This document shows, one piece after another, positions 54,623 through 63,700 of a stretch of 64,000 nucleotides of DNA. Numbering within the stretch: position 1 is the first letter of the stretch; every line of letters begins with the position of its first letter. Source of the stretch: Symbiodinium microadriaticum (taxonomy: Eukaryota; Sar; Dinophyceae; Suessiales; Symbiodiniaceae); the NCBI GenBank assembly GCA_001939145.1, contig LSRX01000545.1:134639-198638 (forward strand), written 5' to 3'. The notes beneath the pieces are model-generated. The model was not told the origin of the DNA and did no database searches. It worked only from the letters and a program-made list of their open reading frames with translations. The translations under genes and the position numbers were made by a program.

Positions 54623-55292
54623 GCCCTGAACCCTAAAACCCTAAAACCCAAAAACCCTAAACCCTAAACCCTAAAACCCTAAACCCTAAAGCCCTAAACC
54701 CTAAAAGCCCTAAAACCCTAAACCCCAAACCCTAAACCCTAAAACCCTAAAACCCTAAACCTTAAAACCCTAAAAACCCTAAACCCTAAACCCTAAAACC
54801 CTAAAGCCCTAAAACCCTAAACCCTAAGCCCTAAAACCCTAAAACCCTAAACCCTAAACCCCTAAACCCTAAACCCCTAAACCCTAAAACTACAAACTAG
54901 AGCACACAGAAAGAGAGAGCCCAGGAAGCTCAGGTTTGGGAGTTGGTCTTCGCTCCCTATCGAAACTCTGAAGAAACCTGCCTTCTTTAGGGTTTAGGGT
55001 TTAAGGGTTTAGGGTTTAGAGTTTAGGGTTTAGGGTTTTAGGGTTAAGGGTTTTAGGGTTTAGGGTTTTCGGGTTCAGGGTTTAGGGCTTGTTTTTAGGG
55101 TTTGGGGTTTTAGGGTCCAGGGTTTGGGGTTTTAGGGTTTAGGGTTTGGGGTTTTAAAAATTTAGGGTTTTGGGTTTTAGGGTTTGGGGAATTAGAATTT
55201 TGGATTTAGGATTTTGGGTTTTAGGGTTTTAGGGTTTAGGGTTGAGGGTTTTAGGGTCTAGGGATAAGGGTTTAGGGTTTTAGGGTTTAGGG
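54623..55292. repeat. Longest facing pair of telomere-like arrays
   Basis: 54625-54892 is C-rich with mixed CCCTAAA, CCCTAAAA and GCCCTAAA units (about 37). 54985-55290 is G-rich with GGGTTTTAGGG and TTTGGGG variants. They face each other across about 95 bp of unique DNA. Unit orders were not seen to mirror one another as they do at 51573. Confidence 0.95.
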
Positions 55293-55370
55293 GGGTAAAA
55301 GGAGGCGCATGGGACATGCACTTCCTCCGAAGGAGATCCTAACCTGCCTTGCGGCCATTCATGGGAAGAG

Positions 55371-55474
55371 TACTGTTGATGATAAAAATACCTTAGCATC
55401 ACCTTAAGGACCCTAAACTATGGGAACTATGGTATATTCCTTATTATGGGTACTGCAGGATTTACATCATCAAC
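55371..55474. mobile_element. Family D hairpin element, copy 5 (inverted)
   Basis: TACTGTTGATGATAAAAATACC-type left end; right end GGATTTACATCATCAACC. The right end passes directly into CCTAAACCCTAAACCCTC, with no spacer. Confidence 0.75.
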
Positions 55475-55619
55475 CCTAAACCCTAAACCCTCAAAAGCGG
55501 GGAGGTTTGGGAAATTGGGGGGCGAGCTCTGAGATGCCGGCAATGTCGGCATCGACGTTCCCGACCAATGCGTACGCCTCAGGAAGCGATTGCTTGGAGG
55601 GTTTCGGGTTTAGGGTCGA

Positions 55620-55700
55620 GGGACTTAGTAGAACCCTTAAGGGGATCTTTCAGGGTTCTGCGAGGGTTCCTTTCGAGGGGTATATGAGGGTTCGATGAAG
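55620..55700. repeat. Family R repeats
   Basis: GGATCTTTCAGGGTTC, GGGTTCCTTTCGAGGGG and GAGGGTTCGATGAAGGGTC: three diverged copies of the AGGGTTCCTTT motif. Confidence 0.55.
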
Positions 55701-55704
55701 GGTC

Positions 55705-55812
55705 TTGGAGGGTCAGGGGACTTGGTAAGTGGGTAATATGTAGACGTAGATTCATGGTACTTGTAAGTCTATGTAATTTTCTATTTTAAGTACTTACTCA
55801 GTATCATGGACG
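55705..55812. mobile_element. Family G-like element, diverged
   Basis: GGGTCAGGGGACTTGGTAAGT at the left and ACTTACTCAGTATCATGGAC at the right are remote forms of the G ends; an inner TTCATGGTACTTGTAAG repeats the motif. Confidence 0.4.
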
Positions 55813-57035
55813 CATCCCTCCGTTTCTTTCCATACCTGCTTCACACCACTCGGGAGCAGTTCGTGAGACCTTACATGCAGCTTTGCCTGGTTATCGGCCT
55901 ACGCACATCGAACATACATATGCTCTGTGTCTGCCAATCTCAACTGTATGAAGCGAATCTGGGCATACTCTGCCAAACGCAACACAAAGCAAAATCAAGC
56001 AAGCATGCTTGCACGCACACCCACCACGATCAAGACGCAACCTGAGGTGACATGAAAGGTAGTGCGGAGCAGGTGGCGCGCTGCCAGTTGCTGCGGTTGT
56101 CGTTGCGGTCAGCATAATGCACCTGAGCAGCGAGTGTTTGTAGCACAGTAGGATCCAGGATTCAGATGCTCCCAGAGTCTCCTCGGTCTCCACACTTCTA
56201 GACCCTATAGAAGCTGTATACGACCTAGAAGGACCATAAACAAATACTGATTTAGACCCCTATACACGAATGAATTTGAGATCCCTCTCCTGAGCAGGGC
56301 CCTTCGTTGGAGCTATGCGGAGGACATGAAGCCCAAACCGAAACAAAGAGGGAAGCCTATTCCTCATGTCGGAAACCGCCAGTACAGAGGGGGGGGGGGA
56401 GCATGTTGGCCCGGGTCCTGGGTCCCCCCGTACATAGGGGAAAGCATTGCGGTCATAACAGAGAACAGATGGCACGGAAAGATGTTGGCTGTAGCGTCCT
56501 GGTGCTCTGCCGCCGGCGACTAGGGGTTCTCCTGGTCTCCTGGTTGTCGCCGTCGTGTTGGGTCGTCGTGATCGATCTATCCCTGTTTGGGGATCTATGC
56601 TTCCTTAAACGCGACAAACACTTCCTCAGCAAGCTATCCAATAGCACAAGCTGTAGAAGGAAGTCCGGAAAGGACCTGACCACGTAAAATGCCACACCGG
56701 TCACAGCCCCGAGTTAACTTATACCCGCGGAGAATACTAAACCCAATTCGGCCAAAATCGCCCTAACACACCCTAACTGTAACTACATTCCCTAGAGGGT
56801 GCATGAGTCGACCTCGTTCTCCGTAGGGGCAGCCATGATCATGCGATGGCCGAAGACCTTAATCCTGAGTTCTGGCTAAACGCTTGGGGGTTGGCCCGCA
56901 GCCTATTAAACCTTTATAACCTTAACCTCTGCAGATCTAGATCACTTTGTGACCACACGCCCCTTGCATCCAGATAATACGCTAAATTGAGCCCTTGGGT
57001 ATGCTGTTTAATTTAATGCTATAGGACTGGAAAAT
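55813..57035. other. Unique stretch, no gene recognised
   Basis: Repeat-free for over 1.2 kb. A 126-codon plus ORF (56307-56687) and a 100-codon minus ORF (55891-56193) resemble nothing known and have rivals in other frames. Confidence 0.4.
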
Positions 57036-57085
57036 GGCCTCCCCTAAACCCTAAACCCCAAAAACCCTAAACCCGAAACCCTGTT
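57036..57085 (-). repeat. Telomere-like tract (CCCTAAA)
   Basis: Short degenerate C-rich units. Confidence 0.75.
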
Positions 57086-57800
57086 AAAACACGAAAGCTC
57101 ATAAAGCTCCTCGGCCGCGGCACGTCGACGCGTCCTGCAACGTGACCGAAGGACCAGGTCATGCCAGCTACCTGGCAGCTTGATGAAAGGTTCTATGGGT
57201 GGGTTCTGATAAGGGTTACAATAATGAGGAGTTGCTGGGGTGAATATGTGGGGTTCTTTGAGGGCTTCTCTTGTCTTGGAGGTTTGCCCCAGCCGTGTTC
57301 CTAGGACATGATGGTGCGTGCTCTTTGTTGCTTGTTGTGCGGCTGTTCTTGTGCACGATGGTTTTGAAATCGCTTTTCCGCCTGAATCATGCTATTGATG
57401 TAGGGTTTCAAGATTTCTGCCTGTTACAGCAGTTCGAAAACCCTCGCAGAACGACAAGTCTGCATGTGGATGTGCTCATTACAGTGGGATGAGCAACTGT
57501 CCAGGCCTCTGCAAACCTCCAGCCCAAACCCCTAAACACCTAAACCTAAACTGCGAGCCCTGTAACCCCAAACCTGAATCGCGCACCCTTAACCGTGCCT
57601 TAACCCAAACAAAGCTGCTTTTGAAAAGGAAGGAGAGCATGACGATGACTAGAGCTGACGACTCTCTTTTACTGTGCACACTGCTGCCATGATGTTATCG
57701 CAAATCTCTCGACCAAGTGAGCGCACGTTTCTGCGGTAGCCCAGGTCGTAGATCAGCTGAGCCTGCCACTGGAAGGACTTTGAGGCTTTGAGCAGGCCTA
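57086..57800. other. Unique stretch, no gene recognised
   Basis: 73-codon plus ORF at 57271-57492 with ordinary composition; no family resemblance. Confidence 0.4.
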
Positions 57801-57938
57801 TAAGGGCAGTTTTTTTGAATTAGGGTCCCCTTTAGGCTCAAAAGGGCGGTCTTCTAAATTAGGGTCCCCTTCAGGGCCTTAAAAGGGCGCCGTCGTAATT
57901 TGGGGGCCTGACAGGGGCCCGAATACAGAGAACTACCG
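57801..57938. mobile_element. Family F element with internal duplication
   Basis: AATTAGGGTCCCCTT occurs twice (about 57818 and 57857), and the right end AGAGAACTACCGC matches the F terminus. The left terminus is damaged (AGTTTTTTTGAATTAGGG). Confidence 0.65.
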
Positions 57939-58224
57939 CTAGCTCGGAAATCCTAGCAATGCGCTGGTTTAGGGTTTAGGGCCTTGGGTTAGCCAATGCA
58001 GGATAGCAACTAGTGCGGCTCAAGATTGCTAGAGGGACCGGTTGAGCCAGTGAGAATAATCCTAAACCCTCAACGATGACCCCAAAAACTTCGCAAGCAA
58101 GTCGACTGTTTGAAGCCCGAGGTGGCCCACGCTCAACACAGAAATGCTAAGGACCCTATTTTGTAAGTTACCTTACCAGTTACCAAGGAAGCCATCATTA
58201 TTACTTTCGATCCCTGTTGGGGTG

Positions 58225-58440
58225 ACCTCATCCCGAAACCCTAAACCCTCTAACACCCTAAAACCCTAGAACCCCAAACCCTAAACCTTCTAAAACCCTC
58301 TAACAACCCTCTAAAGCCCTAATACCCTCCAAAACCCTGAACCCCCAAACCCCCTAAGACCCTAAAATCCTAAACCCTCTAAAACCATAAATCCCTCCGA
58401 AACCCTAAACACCCAAACCCTAAAGCCCTCTGACACCAGG
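58225..58440 (-). repeat. C-rich telomere-like region with CCCTCTAAA variant
   Basis: Many units read CCCTCTAAA or CCCTCCAAAA, a CTC-containing variant not common elsewhere in the window. Confidence 0.85.
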
Positions 58441-58500
58441 TTCCTTCATCAGAGCCCAGCTATGGCTGTAGGTCAGACTCGAGGGCACTTCCCCAACAAA

Positions 58501-58690
58501 GGCCAAGAATCTTAAAGGGTTCCTTTAAGGGTTCCGTTGAGGCTAACCTCAAGTCTTAAAATAGCCACAAAGCCCCAAATAGTATGGTCTTTGGGCCCAA
58601 AAGCCTTAAACTATGAGTCCCTACAGCCTTAGGGTAAGGGTTCCCTTAAGGCAAGGGTTCCTTTCAGGGATCCCTTGGAAGGGATCTTGT
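58501..58690. mobile_element. Family I element flanked by family R repeats
   Basis: I copy 3 at 58550-58633 (AATAGCCACAAAGCCCCAAA; GGTCTTTGGGCCCAAAAGCC). GGGTTCCTTTAAGGGTTCC lies to the left and GGGTTCCTTTCAGGGATCCC to the right. Confidence 0.65.
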
Positions 58691-58779
58691 AGGGCTTCGG
58701 TTTAGGGGTTGAAGGGTTATGGGGGTGTCGGGGTTTAGGAGTCAGGGTTCAGTGTTTAGGTTTTCTTCTTTAGGCGCTC

Positions 58780-58830
58780 CTGGGTTGAGGGGTTTAGGGT
58801 TTAGGGCTTAGGGCTTAGTGTTTAGGGTCG
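58780..58830 (+). repeat. G-rich telomere-like tract
   Basis: GGGTTTAGGGCTTAGGGCTT-type units. Confidence 0.75.
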
Positions 58831-58933
58831 AGGGCTTTGAGAAGGGTTGGCCTGACCATGGTTGAATGAGATGTGACGATCTAAGCCATGCAGATTGCAC
58901 CAAAGTAATATTCGGTAAACTACCATCACCAAC

Positions 58934-59040
58934 TACTGTTGATGATATACATCCTGCGTTACCCCATAATAGGGAATAGACCATAATTCCCATAGTTTAG
59001 GGTCCTTAAGGTAATGCAGGATTTCTATCATCAACCGTAT
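58934..59040. mobile_element. Family D hairpin element, copy 6
   Basis: TACTGTTGATGATATACATCC-type left and GGATTTCTATCATCAACCGTA right. Interior CATAGTTTAGGGTCCTTAAG is intact, making this the reference copy without insertion. Confidence 0.8.
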
Positions 59041-59059
59041 TACGACTCAAGCAGCCGAC

Positions 59060-59300
59060 CAACACCCTACTACCCTACACCCTAAACCCTACACCTTAAA
59101 CCCTAGACCCGAAACCCTAAACCCTAAACCCTACACCCTAAACCCTACACCCTACACCTTACTTCAGGTCGGCCTCAAGAGCTCCGAATCGGGAGGTCCA
59201 CTCGGTGTTCCTGCCATGCGGGACGGCTTGTGCTTTGGGGTTAGGGTTTAGGGTTTAGGGTTCAGGGTTTAGGGTTTAGGGTTGAGGGTTCAAGGTTTAG
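59060..59300. repeat. Facing telomere-like arrays with CCCTACA variant
   Basis: 59060-59160 is C-rich with repeated CCCTACACC; 59238-59300 is G-rich. Confidence 0.85.
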
Positions 59301-59585
59301 GGGCAGTTGGGGTTGGGGGGTTTCGTTTAGGGCTTTTAGGACCGGTTGGGGATTCGGGTTGTGGAGCTTCGACACCGTCTCTTTGGTGGTAGGGCTGGAG
59401 GGGTTCGGGTTTGGGGTTCAAAAGGTTTCGGGTCCGAACCAGGTCTGGGCTTAGGGTTTAGAGATCCGGTTTAGGGTTTAGGGTTTGGTTAGGAGGGGCA
59501 AAGGATTCCGACGCAAGGCTGAAGCACCTGTACCCTTCAAGCACTTCCGCTTATGCTTGACGTGCCCAGTGGCCCAGAACTGAAC
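59301..59585. repeat. Degenerate G-rich DNA
   Basis: GGGTTTGGGG, GGGTTCGGG and GGTTTAGGG scattered; no gene. Confidence 0.6.
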
Positions 59586-59810
59586 CCTAAGCCCTTCAAA
59601 CCTAAACCCTGAACCCTTCTAAACCTTGAGCCCGAATCCCCTAAACCCTAAACCCTGCACCCGAAACCGCTAAATCCTAAACCCCTATACCCTGACACCC
59701 TGAACCCTCATAATCCTTGAGCCCTAAATCCCTGAACTCTAAACACTAAACCCTAAACCCCTAAACCCTAAAACCCTGAACCCTTCTAAACCTTGAGCCC
59801 TCAACCCCGA
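59586..59810 (-). repeat. C-rich telomere-like region
   Basis: The segment ACCCTTCTAAACCTTGAGCCC occurs twice (about 59617 and 59777), a higher-order duplication. Confidence 0.85.
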
Positions 59811-59944
59811 CGTCTTGTGCCTACGAAAACCGCGAGAAGACTGGGATCCCCGGCATATTGTTGTCCACTGTCCAGGCTGCTGGATACTCCCAAAGACCTT
59901 GTCTTAAGGTTTAGGGGTGGGTCTAGAGAGCTCTGGGGCTTCAA

Positions 59945-60136
59945 CCTACAGTCTCGTTTTTTTGGCTAACCAACTTTTATGGTTAGGGTCTTAACCAAAA
60001 AAGGAACTACAATGGAGACTATAATAGGAGACCCTGAACTCCCGGCCTTAGGTCCCACTTCTCGCACGACTGCAAAATACCCACAATAGAAACTTTGGTT
60101 AGCCAAAAAAGGAACTACAATGGGAGATTATAGGTA
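59945..60136. mobile_element. Family A copy 6 and a solo right half
   Basis: Copy 6 is 59945-60026 (CTACAGTCTCGTTTTTTTGG left; AAGGAACTACAATGGAGACT right). A second right half lies at 60093-60136 (AAAAAAGGAACTACAATGGG AGA). The AACCAAAAAAGGAACTACAA junction thus appears twice about 115 bp apart. Confidence 0.65.
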
Positions 60137-60194
60137 GGCTGCAAGAAAGCAACCATAACTTCAGGGTTTTCGGAGTTTGGAAATTTTTCAGGTT

Positions 60195-60455
60195 TGGGAA
60201 CTCCAAAACCTTAAACCCTAAAGCCCTAAACCCTCAAGCCCTGACCCTAAAAACCTAAACCCTAAACTCCTCAACCCAAAACCGGGGGCTGTAATTAGGA
60301 CTGTAGGGTTCGGCGGGTTCGGCGCCGAGGCTTTTCGGATTTAGGGCTGAACTTGAAGGCTTGGGGACTTAGGCTAGGGTTTTAGGGTTTGGGGCTTTAG
60401 GGCTTTAGGGCTTTAGGGTTTAGGGCTTTAGGGTTTTGGGGTTTTAGGGTTTAGG
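60195..60455. repeat. Telomere-like tracts, C-rich then G-rich
   Basis: 60205-60280 C-rich; 60370-60455 G-rich with GGGCTTTAGGG repeated. Confidence 0.85.
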
Positions 60456-60832
60456 CTATCACAGTCTCTGTCATACGACTCATCACTTCTGCATGCACAG
60501 TCCACTGCTCCAGTGGTGTTGATCGATGCTACAGTCTTCAGTCCAGTGCCCTCCCATTGTGCTGGCTCACTCCTCGATGGCCATTGCGTGCGATAGGGGC
60601 TGACTACTGGTGCAGCGTATCGGATCTCTTTGCTGCTGCCTCTCTCAATGGTCGGATCCTTGTGGAACCCTTCTGACTTCCTGTGCAATGCAGTGGTACC
60701 TACACCCATGTCTTCCATCATGGACCACATCCTGAGCTCCATCTGTCTGTAGCCTTGCATGTCATCTCCTGTGATATCGTTGTGGTAGCGCGTTGTCTGT
60801 GCATGGGTCATTCCTCTGACAATGGGTTGCAC
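60428..60832 (-). CDS. Possible exon of an unknown protein
   Basis: A repeat-free block (about 60456-60875) sits between G-rich arrays and carries a 134-codon minus frame. About 125 residues have balanced, hydrophilic composition (segments such as GDDMQGYRQMELRMWSMMED and SKEIRYAAPVVSPYRTQWPS); the last residues are repeat-derived. A GT following AGAGACT (minus strand) near 60467 could be a donor site. I recognise no domain. It may be a fragment of a gene, an exon, or a chance frame; a 62-codon plus ORF (60683-60871) is its shadow. Confidence 0.3.
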   Translation of the reverse strand: MQPIVRGMTHAQTTRYHNDITGDDMQGYRQMELRMWSMMEDMGVGTTALHRKSEGFHKDPTIERGSSKEIRYAAPVVSPYRTQWPSRSEPAQWEGTGLKTVASINTTGAVDCACRSDESYDRDCDSLNPKTPKP

Positions 60833-60875
60833 CTCTCTCGGCTGATCATTGCTCCTGCGATAGAACAGTGATGGA

Positions 60876-60945
60876 TTGCTTTAGGGTTTTTAGGGTTTAG
60901 GGTTTTAGGGTTTAGGGTTTAGGGCTCGGGGTTTAGAGCCGCAGG
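60876..60945 (+). repeat. Telomere-like array (TTTAGGG)
   Basis: Six or seven G-rich units. Confidence 0.85.
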
Positions 60946-61296
60946 ATTTACCTGTACTCCCACACTAAGCTGCACGAGAGCCCCAGGACGCTCTAGTCAG
61001 GACCCTAAGGGCATCGCTTACGGGTACCTCGCGGGCTCTTCTTATTATGGGGCCTTGAGGGCTTCGCAGAAACCGGTCACGAAGCCACCCTGTTTTGCTG
61101 CAGGGGTGTTCGGGCTTCGGGTTTTGGGGTTTAGGGTTTGGGGATTAGTTGTGAAAGTAACTCTCGCTGGTCAGACACCACGGAGAAGAGTTGGCCCCAC
61201 CCCCCATGCACTGACGGATTTAAGGCTTAGGGTAGCCCCTAAATCACAATCCCTAGGTTCAGGATTTCAGCTTAAGCACGGCATGTACGTCCGCCA
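60946..61296. other. Unique stretch, no gene recognised
   Basis: An 86-codon plus ORF (61055-61315) includes telomere-like DNA at both ends of its span; not credible. Confidence 0.45.
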
Positions 61297-61400
61297 CAAA
61301 AACCCTAAACCCTAAAATCCTAGACCCGAAAACCCTAAGCCCTAAAACCCTAAACCCTAAACCCCAAGCCCTAAGCCCTAAACCCTGGAACCCTAAACCG
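61297..61400 (-). repeat. Telomere-like array (CCCTAAA)
   Basis: About a dozen C-rich units with CCCTAAGCC variants. Confidence 0.9.
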
Positions 61401-61450
61401 GAAAGTAATCGTCGAAGCGGCTGTCGACCACCGGGACCTTTCCTCTGACC

Positions 61451-61474
61451 NGGGGGGGGGGGGGGGGGGGGGGG
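61451..61474. other. Single N followed by a 23-base poly-G
   Basis: N at 61451, then G x23. The join or uncertain base sits at a homopolymer, a common assembly break point. Confidence 0.85.
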
Positions 61475-61640
61475 TGGGAGTTTAGGGTTGAGGGTTTCCG
61501 GTTTAGGGTTTAGGGTTTTAGGGGTTTAAGGCTTACGGTCTAGGGTTTAAGGTTCAGGGTTTAGGGGTTAAGGGCTTTAGGGGTTTAGGGTTTAGGGCTT
61601 CATGGTGTTCGGGTTTAGGGTTTAGGGTTCTCGGTTCCTT
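61475..61640 (+). repeat. G-rich telomere-like region
   Basis: Degenerate TTTAGGG/TTTAGGGG units, facing the C-rich array at 61297. Confidence 0.9.
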
Positions 61641-61724
61641 CGGGGATGTTGGAGGGTGCTTGAAGGGTTTCAGTCGGGCCTTGCAGGGGACTTGTGGGGG
61701 CTGGTGGTCTGAAAACAATTCCGT

Positions 61725-61877
61725 AGATAACTTAGGGGCCTTTGGGGTATGTTGAACTATAACTACAATAAGGAACCCCCGAAATAGCATGTGTTCTTTC
61801 TGGTGGTGCAAAGTCCTCAGTGGACCTACCGCATGCAAACAAAACAGTATTGGTAGTTATTTAAGCCCCTATATCAG
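61725..61877. mobile_element. Family J element, copy 4
   Basis: TTAGGGGCCTTTGGGGTATG and ATAAGGAACCCCCGAAATAG at the left half; GTATTGGTAGTTATTTAAGCCCC at the right. A 65-bp unrelated segment (about 61793-61846) sits between the halves, at the position where 34284-34515 carries telomere-like DNA. Confidence 0.55.
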
Positions 61878-61997
61878 GGCTAAGGGCTCGCCCATAAGAG
61901 GGAGTGGCCGTGAGAATCTGTTGGCGAAAGGCAACGACAAGCGCTGATAAGCTGGGTAAGTATCAGTATTCGTATCCTTTTCAGGCACTAACATCAT

Positions 61998-62106
61998 ACT
62001 TAAGCTTTCATGGGACTTAGTACCTAGGGCTTCTAAATGAGGAAACTATACCTATAGTTACTTTTTAACCCCAAGTAAGGTAATTAAGTCACATGCACCT
62101 CCAAGT
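61998..62106. mobile_element. Family G hairpin element, copy 5
   Basis: ACTTAAGCTTTCATGGGACT pairs imperfectly with AAGTCACATGCACCTCCAAGT. Confidence 0.65.
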
Positions 62107-62196
62107 GCTGTCAGATCATGCTGCCTGAGGAGAGTTTGCATCGAGGTGTCTTCTCTTGAGACGTGGAAGTCTGGACAAGTTGTAAGCCAATGTCAT

Positions 62197-62402
62197 GTGG
62201 GTAGTTCTCTAAAGCAGGGTCCCTTTCTGGGTCCTCATTATAGTGCGGCACCTTTATGAGAAGGACCCTAAAAGGGGCGCCTAAAGCCTAAACCCTAACC
62301 CTAAGGGTCCATGTGCCGAAATAGTATGTACTTTGGCCCCAAAGTACCTTTCGAGGGACTACTTTAAGGCCAAAGCATGTACTATTTGGGTACATGGACT
62401 CT
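62197..62402. mobile_element. Family F half element, telomere-like linker, family E element
   Basis: F: left arm GGGTAGTTCTCTAAAGCAGG and interior GCGGCACCTTTATGAGAAGG (62197-62282) without the right arm. Linker: CTAAACCCTAACCCTAAGG (62288-62305). E: GGGTCCATGTGCCGAAATAG pairs with CTATTTGGGTACATGGAC (62303-62402). Confidence 0.75.
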
Positions 62403-63030
62403 CTTGGAACCATGTCATGTGCTGTCGTTCTGAAGATCCGTGTTCCCGGGCTCTAGGGTTGAGAGCTTAAGTCCCAAAAAAGGTGCCTGAAAAAAAGAGG
62501 CCCGGAATGATTGCCAGTCTTTTCCTAGGGTTCCGCAGCATACTTATACTTATTCTATAACGTACCCCAAAACCCTATGTAAGGCCTCGACGTTAGCTTA
62601 AACAGGGTTGTCCACAATGCAGATCCTGAGCTGAGGCCCTGCAGCAAGAAAACAAACGGTTTAGGGTTCAGGGGATCGGATGCCCTGCGAAAAAAAACTG
62701 CACATGCTGCACTGAAATCCCATCTCTGAATCAAACAAAACCCAGAATAATCAGGTACCCTTATTCAAGCCTTTGCTTTGTGTTAGAATCGGGAGGGGTT
62801 CATTACAGGGCTCTACATTGCTGAACCTCCAGCCGTCAAGACAAAGAAACCATAACCTTGAATCCTAGGCCCTGACTCGGTTTAGGGTGTAGGGTTTCAG
62901 GGTTTAGGAGAAGCAATAACACCTAACCTGTAGCCTTCAACGCTAGGAGGCAACTTGGCCTAACTCCAAAGCAGTGAGTCAGTGAGGGGGAGCACAAGAT
63001 CCACCGAACACTCAGCGCTTGTGACATTAG
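62403..63030. other. Intergenic DNA with a J-like fragment
   Basis: 62515-62590 (AGGGTTCCGCAGCATACTTA and CCCCAAAACCCTATGTAAGG) resembles part of family J. Short G-rich tracts at 62658-62670 and 62880-62905. No gene. Confidence 0.4.
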
Positions 63031-63033
63031 CCT

Positions 63034-63131
63034 AAGGGTCCAAGTACCTAATAATCATATACTCTCCCAAATAGCAACCTACAGAACTACTATCCGAAAC
63101 CTAAGTACCTAATTGTTGGGTCCTTTGGATC
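63034..63131. mobile_element. Diverged family E element
   Basis: AAGGGTCCAAGTACCTAATA pairs with TAATTGTTGGGTCCTTTGG imperfectly; interior badly diverged. Confidence 0.45.
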
Positions 63132-63700
63132 CTTTAGGTTTAGGTTTTGATTTGCACGGGAGTTGTAGCCCACATGCCGCTACAACTTGGAAGTTCAACA
63201 TGTTCAATTGAAAAGACTTCTCGACCCACAGCCCGTCAAGTTCGGGGCAACACATAGCCTTCAGTAGCCCGAAGTCTCTTCAAAACAGATACATGCCTAG
63301 GAACGCAATTCCAACAAGAGAAGTTTGCGCAAGCCCCTGAATCCTAAACCCAAAGCCCTAAACCGTACAAACCCAAGACCCTAAACCCTACACTCAGCCA
63401 GGCCCACGAGAACTGAAGAACGCCAAAATCTCGAATCGTCGTACCCCACTGGCCGGTTTCAGCGTCCTGCGCAGCAGTAACTCAGATGTTCTACTAAAGG
63501 GTTAGCAGCCTTGACCATAATATATACTCTGATCTGAACAGTGAAGAGCTGGGTTTTTGGTGTATACGAATGACACCGATTCTTGGGAGGATGTTACTCT
63601 TTCCAGGCCTTCTCACCTCTATTTTCTTCTGGATTGTTAAATTGTTTCAGGATCAAGGGACGATGGGCCGAAGGTGTAAACTCTTCGAGACCCTGGTGAT
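63132..63700. other. Unique stretch, no gene recognised
   Basis: Short C-rich tracts at 63338-63390. Nothing else recognised. Confidence 0.45.

Noticed and set aside
54623-55292. CRISPR-like array
   Set aside because: The regularly repeated units are degenerate 7-8 base telomere-like repeats without spacers of constant length, and there are no cas genes.
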